A stretch of DNA of 64,000 bases from an uncultured Winogradskyella sp. (GTDB taxonomy: Bacteria; Bacteroidota; Bacteroidia; Flavobacteriales; Flavobacteriaceae), in contig NZ_CANLYI010000010.1 of the NCBI RefSeq assembly GCF_947495255.1, positions 105,432 to 169,431 of the forward strand. Reading direction: 5' to 3'. Positions 33,531 to 43,171 of this stretch are shown here, one piece after another. The notes beneath the pieces were generated by a model. That model made no database searches, was not told the origin of the DNA, and worked only from the letters and a program-made list of their open reading frames with translations. Position 1 is the stretch's first letter. The number at the start of each line of letters is the position of its first letter. The position numbers were made by a program, and so were the translations under genes.

Positions 33531-35018
33531 TTATTTCCTCTTTATAAATACAGTATCTACTTTTAGTTCATTCTTAAGCCATTTTTGTAATTCGCGCTCT
33601 TTAAATAAAACAACACTATCATTTAATTCAACCTTCCATCTTACGTTGGCTACTGAAACAGTATCAATATTTATAAAATCTTTTGATTCTAACATCTTTG
33701 CATAACCAAAATACTCAAGATCACTGAATTTAATTTTAGCATCACGTGATAATGAACTAAATGACACTGAACTCTTACTTGTGTTTTTAGATTCTACCAC
33801 CTTGTTAAGGTTAGAAATGTTGGTTTCTAGTTCTTTTATTTGTTTTTGAAGTCCATCAATGACATTATCCTTTCTATCTAAATCAGCATAAGCTCTATCT
33901 AAAGATTCCATTAAGCGATCTGCACTTCTTGTTTTATTAGCATTAATAACCAATTCAAACTCTTTAAGATTAACATACTTGTTCTTGTCATTTTGTAATG
34001 CTGAAACCATCTCATCGCTTACATCACCATTAAAATATAGGCTTAACTTCTTTGTACTTATATCTAAATCTTCACGCTGAGACCATAAATTTGGATTTGA
34101 TTTTATCTCATTATCAACAAAACTCTTAAAATCTATTTGGTATTTACTCTCTTGTAATACATTTAAAAACGTCCAGATTGCCGGAATCATAACAACAATA
34201 GCAACTAGCATTGCAATTCTAGAAATACGCTTACGTTTTGCTGAATTCGCGTATTTAAGCATTGGAAAGCGCAATATTTTTAACACCAAGAATGTCGCTA
34301 AAGCTATAAATATGGTATTTATTGTAAACAAATACATGGCACCACCAAAGTAAGTCCAATTCCCTTTAGCTAATCCATAACCTGCAGTACATAAAGGTGG
34401 CATTAATGCTGTGGCAATAGCTACACCAAATATAACCGACGCAATCGTTCCTTTTTTAGTACGTGCTATAATCAATGCCAGACCACCAAAAAAGGCAATA
34501 AGTACATCTCTAATATCAGGCTTAACACGACCCATTAACTCAGAAGTGTCTTCACTCAATGGAAACAACCAAAAGAATAGAAACGCTGTTAACAAACTCA
34601 GCACAATCATTGTCGCTAAGTTGACTAATGATTTCCTTAAGGTATCAATATCGTTTATCGCGATTGAGAGTCCAATACCTAAAATCGGCCCCATTAATGG
34701 AGAAATTAACATGGCACCAATTACAACTGCTGTTGAATTGGCATTTAAACCCACAGAAGCCACAAAAATTGAACAAATTAAAATCCAAGCTGTAGCACCT
34801 TTAAAGGGAATATCAGCTTTAATTGCATCGATTGTTGCGTCTCTATCTGTGTCATCTCTAAAATCGAGCAGCTCTTGCAAGAATGTTTTTACACTAGCAA
34901 ACAAGCCTTTTGCATCTTGTCTTACTGCATCTTTTTTTTCTTCAACAGCCTTCTCCTTATCAACTTGCTGTTGTTGCTCTTCCTCTTCAGAAAAGTTGAA
35001 TTTATGTTCGTCACTCAT
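33531..35018 (-). CDS. DUF389 / TIGR00341-family membrane protein
   Basis: A 495-residue protein. Residues 1-50 are highly charged and Gln-rich (EEEQQQQVDKEKAVEEKKD). About 70-290 carry six or so membrane helices of the DUF389 domain, with ANSTAVVIGAMLISPLMGPILG and SVIFGVAIATALMPPLCTAGYGLA. The C-terminal third is extramembrane with a coiled coil (IDGLQKQIKELETNISNLNKVV) followed by a small beta region. Role unknown. Its stop is one base from the mlaF stop on the other strand, and it begins six bases downstream of the manC stop. Confidence 0.88.
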   Translation of the reverse strand: MSDEHKFNFSEEEEQQQQVDKEKAVEEKKDAVRQDAKGLFASVKTFLQELLDFRDDTDRDATIDAIKADIPFKGATAWILICSIFVASVGLNANSTAVVIGAMLISPLMGPILGIGLSIAINDIDTLRKSLVNLATMIVLSLLTAFLFFWLFPLSEDTSELMGRVKPDIRDVLIAFFGGLALIIARTKKGTIASVIFGVAIATALMPPLCTAGYGLAKGNWTYFGGAMYLFTINTIFIALATFLVLKILRFPMLKYANSAKRKRISRIAMLVAIVVMIPAIWTFLNVLQESKYQIDFKSFVDNEIKSNPNLWSQREDLDISTKKLSLYFNGDVSDEMVSALQNDKNKYVNLKEFELVINANKTRSADRLMESLDRAYADLDRKDNVIDGLQKQIKELETNISNLNKVVESKNTSKSSVSFSSLSRDAKIKFSDLEYFGYAKMLESKDFINIDTVSVANVRWKVELNDSVVLFKERELQKWLKNELKVDTVFIKRK

Positions 35019-35023
35019 AGTTT

Positions 35024-36115
35024 TTAACCATATTCTTCTCCAAAATTAGCTTTCACATTTTGAAGTACTTTTTTAATATCTTGTTCTTTTGCTTTAGGAA
35101 AGATAAGTAAAACTTCGTCTTTATCTACAATGATATAATCTTTTAATCCATCTACTACGACAACTTTATTGCTTTTAGTTCTAATCATATTACCACTAGA
35201 ATCCTCTGTTAAAGCTTTAGCATTAACAATAGCGTTATTGTTATCGTCCTTATCTAACTTGTCGTAAAGACTTCCCCAAGTTCCTAGATCATTCCAGTCA
35301 AAAGTAGCAGGAATCACATAGACATTCTCGCTCTTTTCCATTAGCGCGTAATCTACAGATATGTTTTCTGCCTTTTCATAATTTTCTTTTATAAAATCAT
35401 CCTCAAACTCTGTGTTGTAAACGCCGTATCCTTTTTCAAATAATTCATACAACTTTGGCTGATTATTCTTAAAGGCAGCAACTACTGTTTTTGCACTCCA
35501 CATAAATATACCTGCATTCCATAAAAAATTCCCTTGATCAATAAAAGATTTTGCCGTTTCGTAGTCTGGCTTCTCTCTAAATTGATTGACGGATTTTATC
35601 TCCGTTGTAGCTGATTTATCATATTCTATATAACCATATCCTGTATTTGGAAATGTTGGTGTTATACCTAAAGTCATTAATGCAGAATTAGATTCGCAAT
35701 AATCAAATGCTGTTTTAACATTATCAGAAAAAGCTTGTTCATCTTCAATCCAATGATCACTTGGTGCTACAATCATTACAGCATCTTCGTTTTCTTTCTG
35801 AATTTTTAATGACGCATACAAAATGCAAGGTGCAGTATTACGCATTGCTGGTTCTAAAACCACCTGACGCTTTGTAATATTTGGTAATTGTTCAAAAACT
35901 AAATCATTATAACGCTCATTAGTTAGTATGAAGATATTTTCTTCAGGAATCAATTTTGATAAACGGTTAAATGTTTTCTGAATCAGTGTATCGCCTGTTC
36001 CCAACATATCATGAAACTGTTTAGGAAAATCTTGCGTGCTTACTGGCCAAAATCTCGATCCTACTCCACCTGCCATTAATATGGCGTAATAATTTTTGTT
36101 TTTGCTATTCATCAA
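35024..36115 (-). CDS. manC: mannose-1-phosphate guanylyltransferase
   Basis: A 363-residue nucleotidyltransferase making GDP-mannose for surface polysaccharides and glycoproteins. The substrate loop is ILMAGGVGSRFWPVSTQDFPKQF, followed by IVAPSDHWIEDE, FREKPDYETAKSF and SVDYALMEKS. It lacks the C-terminal isomerase domain seen in bifunctional proteins. It is eight bases downstream of the SprT-like gene, on the same strand. Confidence 0.93.
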   Translation of the reverse strand: MMNSKNKNYYAILMAGGVGSRFWPVSTQDFPKQFHDMLGTGDTLIQKTFNRLSKLIPEENIFILTNERYNDLVFEQLPNITKRQVVLEPAMRNTAPCILYASLKIQKENEDAVMIVAPSDHWIEDEQAFSDNVKTAFDYCESNSALMTLGITPTFPNTGYGYIEYDKSATTEIKSVNQFREKPDYETAKSFIDQGNFLWNAGIFMWSAKTVVAAFKNNQPKLYELFEKGYGVYNTEFEDDFIKENYEKAENISVDYALMEKSENVYVIPATFDWNDLGTWGSLYDKLDKDDNNNAIVNAKALTEDSSGNMIRTKSNKVVVVDGLKDYIIVDKDEVLLIFPKAKEQDIKKVLQNVKANFGEEYG

Positions 36116-36123
36116 TTTATGTT

Positions 36124-36720
36124 TTAATCTAAAACTTCTACTTCTGCATTTGGGTTAAACAAATATAATTTTCCTGAGCTAACTTCAACACATTCGTAAC
36201 GTTTTCTTCGTTTATTACCTCTTTTAAATACTCTACCATTGTAAAGTTTAAAAGCCTGATTCAAAGGTAATTCAAATACATACGTCTTATCGTTACTTTC
36301 GTCGAATTGCTTTAAGGCATAGGCGAGGTGTGTATCTGTATCGCTAGACGCTTTTGGGTTTTTAAAATGACGAGCCAATAATGGCAATAACTCATTCGGG
36401 AAAATTTCGGGTCTTATAAATGGTAACATTAAATGCTGAAACGTATGCTTCCACTCTTTTCCATGCGGCTTAATGCTTCTTCCATATTTATTATAAGCTT
36501 CAAAATGGGCAATCTCATGAATTAGCGTAATTAAAAACCGATAGCTATTTAAATTAGAGTTTATAGTAATCTGGTGTTTACCGTTGGGTAACGCTCTATA
36601 ATCACCATTACGTGTTTTACGTTCACGCTTAACTTTTACCGTTAAATGATCATTAGCTAAAAGCTCTAAAACCGATCGCTTTGCTGAAACTGGAATAAAT
36701 TCTAAATACTGTGCCTGCAT
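36124..36720 (-). CDS. SprT-like zinc-metalloprotease domain protein
   Basis: A 198-residue cytosolic protein. The SprT-like motif is H68-EIAH-72, followed by SIKPHGKEWKHTFQHLM. The C-terminal part has KRGNKRRKRYECVEVSSGKLYLFNP, which resembles the family's C-terminal zinc-ribbon position but with a single Cys visible, so metal binding there is doubtful. SprT-like proteins in eukaryotes cleave DNA-protein crosslinks; the bacterial role is not established. It lies 8 bp upstream of manC. Confidence 0.85.
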   Translation of the reverse strand: MQAQYLEFIPVSAKRSVLELLANDHLTVKVKRERKTRNGDYRALPNGKHQITINSNLNSYRFLITLIHEIAHFEAYNKYGRSIKPHGKEWKHTFQHLMLPFIRPEIFPNELLPLLARHFKNPKASSDTDTHLAYALKQFDESNDKTYVFELPLNQAFKLYNGRVFKRGNKRRKRYECVEVSSGKLYLFNPNAEVEVLD

Positions 36721-36778
36721 TACCGCAAAAATAGTTGTTATATTTCTATTTTTTGAGTCTTAAAATTCAATTTGAAAT

Positions 36779-37462
36779 TTAAGGTGTAGAATTAGAAACC
36801 TGTAACACTTTACCATTATAATATTTATTTCCGGTTAAGGCAAAATTTTGAATATACTCTGCCATTTCTTTAGCCGTCGTTGGTGCTTTATAACCAGGAA
36901 ATGCTTCTTCTAACATTTCTGTTTGTACAGCTCCTAATGCTAAAACATTAAATTGTGGCCCTGTTTCTTTGTATTCTTCTGCTAACAATTCAACTAAGGT
37001 AATAACTGCACCTTTACTAGAACTGTATGCTGATAATCCTGGAAACTTCATACTACCTTGAATGCCTCCCATAGAACTAATAGTCACAACATGACCATCG
37101 CTTTTAAGAAATGGCAAAACAGTTCTGGTTAATTCTGAAACACCAAAAACATTAGTTTGGTACACTTTAGTAAAATCTTGAAACGTAGTCTCAGCAAATG
37201 GTTTGTTGATTATAGCACCTGCATTGTTTATTAAAATATCAACATGCTTCCATTCTTCTTTTATAAAATCAGTTACTTTTTGGTAATCGTCTTCATTACA
37301 TAAATCAAAAGCAAAAGATGATATATTATCAAAATGAAGATTACTTACTGGTTTTGCATTTCGAGATAATGCTAAAACATTATGTCCTTGATTGGCAAAA
37401 AGATGAACAAGTTCAAATCCTATACCTCTACTTGTTCCTGTTATAATTATATTTTTACTCAT
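36779..37462 (-). CDS. short-chain dehydrogenase/reductase
   Basis: A 227-residue classical SDR with coenzyme motif TGTSRGIG (8-15), NNAG (79-82), catalytic Ser129/Ser130 region and Y146-x3-K150. Substrate unknown. Its start overlaps the 3' end of the M28 peptidase gene by eight bases, so it is translated from the same message. Confidence 0.92.
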   Translation of the reverse strand: MSKNIIITGTSRGIGFELVHLFANQGHNVLALSRNAKPVSNLHFDNISSFAFDLCNEDDYQKVTDFIKEEWKHVDILINNAGAIINKPFAETTFQDFTKVYQTNVFGVSELTRTVLPFLKSDGHVVTISSMGGIQGSMKFPGLSAYSSSKGAVITLVELLAEEYKETGPQFNVLALGAVQTEMLEEAFPGYKAPTTAKEMAEYIQNFALTGNKYYNGKVLQVSNSTP

Positions 37463-38420
37463 CTTTTAATATAACTTCTTTAGTTGGTGCATTCATCATT
37501 CCTTCTAACGCAGGAATCATTTTTTCTATAAAACTTACCATATGTTCGTAATCCATTTTATCTGCTTCATCATCCACGTGATGATAGTAATCGAAATTAG
37601 TAAAATCGAAAGTTGAAATGGCATGCGCAGGAATATTAAGTTCTTTAAAGAAAGGGTAATTATCAGACCTCATAAACAAGCCAAAATCCTTTGCTTTAGT
37701 GAAAAAACCTATAACCTCTTCTCCTGCATAACTATTCAATGTTTCAGCAAAATTAGAACGTTCAAAACCACTCATATAAGCCATTGATTGATCTTCTGCT
37801 CTTGCAACACCAATCATTTCAAAATTAATCATTGTATAAGCATTAATACCTTTCGCTTTTAAACGTGCAGCTAAATGTGCAGAACCTATTAAACCGACTT
37901 CTTCAGCATCATATAGTGTAATTAAAATACTGCGCTTATTCGTTTTAGTTTGGGCAAAATATTTACCAAACTCCATAGCTGCTATTGTGCCAGACGCATC
38001 ATCATTTGCACCATTTGCAATTGAATCGCCTTCTACAACTTTACCTAGTCCAATATGATCGTAATGACCACCAAGAATTATAAATTCGTTCTTAAGTATT
38101 GGATCATTGCCTTCAACCATACCTACAATATTATATCCATCTAAATCATTTACTTTAAATGAATCGCGATACGTTTCAAAATAAGGTTTAATCTTATTAG
38201 TCTTTAAATAATTTTCTATGAAAACGGCTGCTTTTTCAATGCCTTCGCTTCCGGTTGCTCGTCCTTGTAATTCATCTGAAGCTAAATAGTCCATACTAGC
38301 TTTAATAGCTTCTTTAGTAATTTTAGGTTTAACAACAACAGACTCAGAATTTATTGAATTTTTATGACAAGAACATGAGCAAACTAATGCAATTAAAAAT
38401 AAAGAAAGTAATTGTTTCAT
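37455..38420 (-). CDS. M28-family aminopeptidase lipoprotein
   Basis: A 321-residue exported zinc peptidase. The signal peptide has several Cys residues (LVCSCSC), with Cys16 a likely lipid site. Zinc ligands are visible in ILGGHYDHIGLG, NGANDDASGTIAA and LYDAEEVGLIGSAH, and a final His in FDYYHHVDDEADKM. It probably removes N-terminal residues from peptides in the periplasm. It begins about 30 bp after the terminator of the pyruvate dehydrogenase E2 gene. Confidence 0.93.
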   Translation of the reverse strand: MKQLLSLFLIALVCSCSCHKNSINSESVVVKPKITKEAIKASMDYLASDELQGRATGSEGIEKAAVFIENYLKTNKIKPYFETYRDSFKVNDLDGYNIVGMVEGNDPILKNEFIILGGHYDHIGLGKVVEGDSIANGANDDASGTIAAMEFGKYFAQTKTNKRSILITLYDAEEVGLIGSAHLAARLKAKGINAYTMINFEMIGVARAEDQSMAYMSGFERSNFAETLNSYAGEEVIGFFTKAKDFGLFMRSDNYPFFKELNIPAHAISTFDFTNFDYYHHVDDEADKMDYEHMVSFIEKMIPALEGMMNAPTKEVILKDE

Positions 38421-38449
38421 TGAAGATGATAATTTTGAGTTTAAAGATA

Positions 38450-38485
38450 AAAAAATCCTGATTCGAAATTTATCAAATCAGGATT
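38450..38485 (-). terminator. terminator after pdhC
   Basis: AATCCTGATT pairs with AATCAGGATT, followed on the minus strand by a T run. It lies 39 bp past the pdhC stop. Confidence 0.85.
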
Positions 38486-38523
38486 ATATTATTTAGATTC
38501 TGAAACACGTTCAGAATGATAAT

Positions 38524-40146
38524 TTATGATACTAACATAGTAATAGGGTTTTCAATATATCCTTTTAATGTTTGAAGGAATTGTGCTCCTGTTGCACCAT
38601 CTACTGTTCTATGATCACAAGCTAAACATAATTGCATAGTGTTACCTACAACAATCTGTCCTTCTTTAACCACTGGTTTTTCTACAATGTTACCAACAGA
38701 TAGAATAGCTGAATTAGGTTGATTGATAATTGAAGTAAAACTATCAATACCAAACATTCCTAAGTTAGAAATTGTAAAAGTACTACCTTCCATTTCGTCT
38801 AGTCCTAACTTTTTATTTCTAGCTTTACCTGCTAATTCTTTAACAGCAGCTCCAATTTGAGTTAAACTTTGCTCATTGGCAAACTTAACAACTGGCACTA
38901 ATAAACCATCTGGTACAGCAACTGCAACACCAATATGGACATGGTTGTTTAATTGCATTCTATCATCAAACCACTGAGAGTTAACTTGCGGATGTTGTTT
39001 TAATGCCAAAGCACAAGCTTTAACAACAATATCGTTATAAGATATTTTTGTGTCTGGCACAGAATTATATTGCTTTCTAAAAGCGATAGCGTTCTCCATA
39101 TCAAACTCCACATTTAAATAATAATGTGGTGCCGTAAATTTAGATTTAGCTAAGTTCTTAGCAATTGCTTTACGCATGTTAGAATTTGGCACTTCATCAA
39201 AATCTTCTTGTCCTGTTGGAACAAATTTACCAACTGAAGCAGACTGTGCTGAAGGCGTAAAGTTTTCAATATCGCGCTTTACGATTCTACCATTCTCTCC
39301 AGAACCAGCAACTTGAGATAAGTTAATTCCTTTTTCATCAGCCATCTTCTTAGCTAATGGAGATGCGAATACACGACCCGAAGTTGTTGTAGGAGTAGAA
39401 GCTTTTGGTGCTTCTTTCTTAGTTTCTACTTTTTTAGGTTCAGCTTTTGGAGCCTCTTTTTTGGCTTCTACTTTTGGCGCTTCTGCTTTAGCTTCACCTC
39501 CAGATACTTTAAAGCCTTTAGCAACACTAGAAACATCTGTTCCTTTTGGGCCAATTATGGCTAATAATGAATCTACTTTTGCAGAGTCACCTTCATTTAA
39601 ACCTACGTATAATAAAGTACCTGATTGGAATGATTCAAATTCCATAGTAGCTTTATCCGTTTCAATTTCTGCTAAAATATCACCTTCTTCAACCTCATCA
39701 CCAACTTGTTTTAACCAAGTCGCAACAGTTCCTTCCTCCATAGTATCACTTAAACGCGGCATAGTAACAACTATAACACCTTCTGGTAATTCTTGTTTAG
39801 AATCGAAATCTACATCAGAAATATCATTAGATTCATCTTTAGCTTCAGGAATAGCGTCTGACTTTTCAACCTCAGCATTTCCATTTAAATAACCAGAAAT
39901 ATCTTCGCCTTCTTCACCAATAATAGCTAAAAGTGTATCTACTTTTGCAGATTCACCTTCTTGAATACCAATATGTAATAAAGTTCCTTCGTTAAAAGAT
40001 TCAAACTCCATTGTCGCTTTATCAGTTTCAATTTCTGCTAAAATATCACCTTCTTCTACTTTGTCGCCAACCTTTTTTAACCAAGAAGCAACAGTTCCTT
40101 CTTCCATTGTGTCGCTCAAACGCGGCATATTTATTACTTCTGCCAT
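38524..40146 (-). CDS. pdhC: pyruvate dehydrogenase E2, dihydrolipoamide acetyltransferase
   Basis: A 540-residue E2 with two tandem lipoyl domains; the lipoylated lysines are K43 and K165, each in ETDKATMEF. An Ala/Pro/Lys linker (about 225-255) leads to the peripheral subunit-binding domain (VFASPLAKKMADEKGINLSQVAGSGENGRIVKRDI). The catalytic domain ends with HRTVDG, H512. It transfers the acetyl group to CoA. The E1-alpha gene is three bases upstream in the same operon; no E1-beta gene is adjacent. Confidence 0.96.
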   Translation of the reverse strand: MAEVINMPRLSDTMEEGTVASWLKKVGDKVEEGDILAEIETDKATMEFESFNEGTLLHIGIQEGESAKVDTLLAIIGEEGEDISGYLNGNAEVEKSDAIPEAKDESNDISDVDFDSKQELPEGVIVVTMPRLSDTMEEGTVATWLKQVGDEVEEGDILAEIETDKATMEFESFQSGTLLYVGLNEGDSAKVDSLLAIIGPKGTDVSSVAKGFKVSGGEAKAEAPKVEAKKEAPKAEPKKVETKKEAPKASTPTTTSGRVFASPLAKKMADEKGINLSQVAGSGENGRIVKRDIENFTPSAQSASVGKFVPTGQEDFDEVPNSNMRKAIAKNLAKSKFTAPHYYLNVEFDMENAIAFRKQYNSVPDTKISYNDIVVKACALALKQHPQVNSQWFDDRMQLNNHVHIGVAVAVPDGLLVPVVKFANEQSLTQIGAAVKELAGKARNKKLGLDEMEGSTFTISNLGMFGIDSFTSIINQPNSAILSVGNIVEKPVVKEGQIVVGNTMQLCLACDHRTVDGATGAQFLQTLKGYIENPITMLVS

Positions 40147-40149
40147 AGC

Positions 40150-41151
40150 TTACTTAATTTTGTGGTCTATAAATGGGTAATCTTCTTGTTCGTAAACAAC
40201 ATCATACATAACGTTTTTGTCTGGATATGGAGATTCATCAGCGAATTTCTCACATTCAGCAACACGTTTCTTAACATCCTTATCAATTGCTTTTAGGTCG
40301 TCTTCAGTTGCATATTTCTTTTCAAGAATAATATCTTTAACTTGAGTAATTGGGTCAATTTTCTTGTACTCCTCTACTTCGTCTTTTGTTCTATAATGTT
40401 GTGCATCAGACATTGAGTGACCTCTATAACGATACGTTTTAACCTCTAAGAAAGTTGGCCCTCCACCTGTTCTTGCTCTTGTAATTGCTTCATCAAAAGC
40501 TTCAGCAACTTTAATAGGATTCATCCCATCTACTGGTCCACAAGGCATTTCGTAACCTAAACCTAATTTCCAAACATCAGTATGGTTTGCCGTACGTGCA
40601 ACTGAAGTTCCCATAGCATAACCGTTGTTTTCACAAACAAATACTACAGGCAAATTCCAAAGCATAGCTAAATTGAAAGTTTCGTGCAAAGAACCTTGTC
40701 TTGCAGCACCATCACCAAAACAACAGATAGTAACACCATCTACATCATGATATTTATCTCCAAAAGCAATACCAGCTCCTAATGGAATTTGACCACCAAC
40801 AATTCCGTGACCACCATAAAAACGGTGTTCTTTAGAAAATATATGCATTGATCCACCAAGACCTTGAGAAGTTCCTGTAGCTTTACCAAACAATTCTGCC
40901 ATAACGCGTTTAGGATCTACTCCCATACCAATTGGCTGAACGTGATTACGGTAAGCCGTAATCATTTTATCCTTAGTTAAATCCATAGCATGTAAAGCAC
41001 CTGCTAAAACGGCTTCTTGTCCATTGTATAAATGAAGGAATCCTCTAACTTTTTGTTGAATATAAACTGCGGCAAGTTTGTCTTCAAACTTTCGCCAGAA
41101 CATCATGTCCTCGTACCACTTTAGGTAAACCTCTTTAGTTATTTTTTGCAT
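40150..41151 (-). CDS. pdhA: pyruvate dehydrogenase E1 component, alpha subunit
   Basis: A 333-residue E1-alpha that decarboxylates pyruvate with thiamine diphosphate. The ThDP motif runs from CFGDGAARQGSLHETFNLAM to CENNGYAMGTS. Phosphorylation-loop-like residues YRYRGHSMSDAQHYR are also present. The E2 gene follows after three bases. E1-beta is not in the window. A TATTTTTG -7 box lies at 41180-41187. Confidence 0.96.
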   Translation of the reverse strand: MQKITKEVYLKWYEDMMFWRKFEDKLAAVYIQQKVRGFLHLYNGQEAVLAGALHAMDLTKDKMITAYRNHVQPIGMGVDPKRVMAELFGKATGTSQGLGGSMHIFSKEHRFYGGHGIVGGQIPLGAGIAFGDKYHDVDGVTICCFGDGAARQGSLHETFNLAMLWNLPVVFVCENNGYAMGTSVARTANHTDVWKLGLGYEMPCGPVDGMNPIKVAEAFDEAITRARTGGGPTFLEVKTYRYRGHSMSDAQHYRTKDEVEEYKKIDPITQVKDIILEKKYATEDDLKAIDKDVKKRVAECEKFADESPYPDKNVMYDVVYEQEDYPFIDHKIK

Positions 41152-41179
41152 TTCTTGATATGTTCTTTAAATAGAATAA

Positions 41180-41187
41180 CAAAAATA
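41180..41187 (-). promoter_or_regulatory. -7 promoter element for pdhA-pdhC
   Basis: TATTTTTG on the minus strand, 29 bp before the pdhA start. Confidence 0.5.
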
Positions 41188-41262
41188 ACACTTTAGAAAA
41201 TAATGAAGAAACAGTATATCGTAAAAAATAAAGAAATTACTGAAATTTATGCAACGAAAAGT

Positions 41263-41745
41263 CTATAAAACTGAACTTTCAAAAAGAAGTGGTAATAAGT
41301 TTGCTAGTGAGTGTGATTTTACAACCTTACCTTTTGCTCCCATGAAGTAAATTTCAATAGCTGCGTCTTGTTTTATCTCGTACTCTGCGATAGATTGTCT
41401 ACACGCACCACATGGCGGAATTGGTTTATCTGTAATTTGATTTTGTGACGATGCTGTTATTGCCATTTTTAAAATCTTGGCTTTTGGGTATTTAGCACCT
41501 GCATAATATATAGCTGTACGTTCTGCACATAAGCCAGAAGGATAACAAGCATTTTCTTGGTTACTACCAATTACAACCTCATTATTATCTAGTAAAATAG
41601 CAGCACCAACATTAAACTTTGAATAAGGCGCATAAGCATTATCTCTTGCCTCTATTGCTGCATCCATTAAAGTTTGAATCCCTTCAGGAAGTTCACTGAA
41701 ATCTTCATAAATCCCTAATGTAGTTTCTATTTTTACTTCCTTCAT
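41263..41745 (-). CDS. cdd: cytidine deaminase
   Basis: A 160-residue zinc deaminase converting cytidine/deoxycytidine to uridine forms. Zinc and catalytic motifs are CAERTAIYYAG (Cys, Glu) and PPCGACRQ (two Cys). The substrate region KFNVGAAI is also visible. Slightly longer than the common 130-residue form at the N-terminus. It lies between the PorV gene (upstream, terminated at 41769-41799) and the pyruvate dehydrogenase genes. Confidence 0.94.
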   Translation of the reverse strand: MKEVKIETTLGIYEDFSELPEGIQTLMDAAIEARDNAYAPYSKFNVGAAILLDNNEVVIGSNQENACYPSGLCAERTAIYYAGAKYPKAKILKMAITASSQNQITDKPIPPCGACRQSIAEYEIKQDAAIEIYFMGAKGKVVKSHSLANLLPLLFESSVL

Positions 41746-41768
41746 AAGTTTACCATTTATATCTAGAC

Positions 41769-41799
41769 AAAAAAACTATTGCTTTGTTAAACAATAGTT
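41769..41799 (-). terminator. terminator after porV
   Basis: AACTATTG and CAATAGTT arms with a T-rich minus-strand tail, 28 bp past the porV stop. Confidence 0.75.
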
Positions 41800-41826
41800 C
41801 TTTATCTACTAAATTAGTTATAAATT

Positions 41827-43092
41827 TTAATATTCATTGTATTCACCATCTCCAAAGTTAAATGTTAATGAGAAACGTAATGTATTTTCTAAAGGGCTCT
41901 GAATTTTAGATGCTGAAAACAAATAAGATAAATCAACATTTATTGTCGTGTATTTAAAACCTGCACCCAAAGCAAAAAACTTACGTGCACCTTTATCATC
42001 TGCTTCATTAAAATAACCTCCTCTTAATGAAAAATTATCTTGGTATGTATATTCTGCTCCTAATGCCCAAGTAAATTCTCTAAGCTCTTCACTAAATCCT
42101 CCTGGTGCATCACCAAAAGACTGAAAAACACCAGTTAAAAAACTAACATCATTACTTTGCCCAGATATAATAACATTTTCTTCTGAAGCAGCTAATTGTT
42201 CTGCTGATTGGGTATCACCATCGTTCGTATCAAATACGCCATCACCATTAGCATCCGTAAACACTATTTTATCTCCATAAATTGGAGGTGTTGGCACTAA
42301 ATATTTAGTCACCTCTGCAGTTACCGCTAATTTATTGTATTGGTCAAAAATAAAATCAAAACCTGCTCCTAATCTTAAGTTTGTTGGCTGAAACACTTCT
42401 TGTCCTCCATCATCATACTTAAATCTTGGCCCTAAATTTTGTATTGCAAAACCAGCTCTCCAACGACCATTAAAATCATTATAAGCTTCTTCTTCACTTT
42501 GGTAATAACCTGTTATATCTGCACCAAAAGTATTTGCTGGATCTGCATTAGAATTCGCTGCACCATTAATTCTAAGGTTAGACCTCATAAAACGCATTGC
42601 TACTGCCATTGCAAATTGGTCACTTAATCTTAAAGTATATGCACCATCTACAGCAAACTCATTAGGCTTAACCGTACGACCTGGATCATCGGCACTATCT
42701 GTTAAAAGAATTTCACCTAGTGAAAAATATTTAAGACCTACAGAAAAAGCACTTACGTCGTTTAATCTATTATAATACGTTAAATAACTTATTGAAATAT
42801 CATTTACTAATTTACTTAAATATGGCGTGTAACTTAAACTCACACCTTGCTTTGCTTCAGAAAAAACATATTTAGCAGGATTATATTGTTGTGAATAGCC
42901 ATCCATTGAAGTTGCAACTCCCATATCACCTAACGATGCTGATCTTGCATCTGGAGCAATAAGCATAAATGGTAAGCCTGTAGTAATAACTCTTGTATCT
43001 GAAGTACTCGGTATAATTTGAGTAGTGTCGTCTTGCGCAAAGATTAGGCTTACTGTGGCTAGAGCAACAAAGGTTAAGATGTGTTTTTTCAT
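41827..43092 (-). CDS. porV: type IX secretion outer-membrane protein PorV (LptO)
   Basis: About 421 residues from MKKHILTFVALATVSLIFAQ, a signal peptide; Met codons at 43098 and 43110 would only add residues before it. The mature protein has the PorV opening TTGLPFMLIAPDARSASLGDMGVATS and ends in a barrel strand with aromatic residues (RFSLTFNFGDGEYNEY). PorV shuttles T9SS substrates from the translocon to the PorU sortase. It directly follows porU on the same strand but has its own promoter (43142-43171). Confidence 0.93.
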   Translation of the reverse strand: MKKHILTFVALATVSLIFAQDDTTQIIPSTSDTRVITTGLPFMLIAPDARSASLGDMGVATSMDGYSQQYNPAKYVFSEAKQGVSLSYTPYLSKLVNDISISYLTYYNRLNDVSAFSVGLKYFSLGEILLTDSADDPGRTVKPNEFAVDGAYTLRLSDQFAMAVAMRFMRSNLRINGAANSNADPANTFGADITGYYQSEEEAYNDFNGRWRAGFAIQNLGPRFKYDDGGQEVFQPTNLRLGAGFDFIFDQYNKLAVTAEVTKYLVPTPPIYGDKIVFTDANGDGVFDTNDGDTQSAEQLAASEENVIISGQSNDVSFLTGVFQSFGDAPGGFSEELREFTWALGAEYTYQDNFSLRGGYFNEADDKGARKFFALGAGFKYTTINVDLSYLFSASKIQSPLENTLRFSLTFNFGDGEYNEY

Positions 43093-43141
43093 GTTCATTT
43101 TTTCAAGCATTAATACGCAACAAATTGTATTAATTCGTTCG

Positions 43142-43171
43142 CAAATATAAATTATTATTATAGTATAACAA
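43142..43171 (-). promoter_or_regulatory. consensus promoter for porV
   Basis: On the minus strand, TTG (43169-43171) and TATATTTG (43142-43149) are separated by 19 bp, an exact Bacteroidota -33/-7 arrangement. The -33 part lies inside the end of porU. Confidence 0.7.

Noticed and set aside
34411..35049. 212-codon open frame antisense to the DUF389 gene
   Set aside because: Ser/Lys/Ala-rich low-complexity translation, no start context, fully inside a well-supported gene on the other strand.
39461..39892. 143-codon antisense frame in pdhC
   Set aside because: Ser/Thr/Pro-rich mirror of the lipoyl and linker region.
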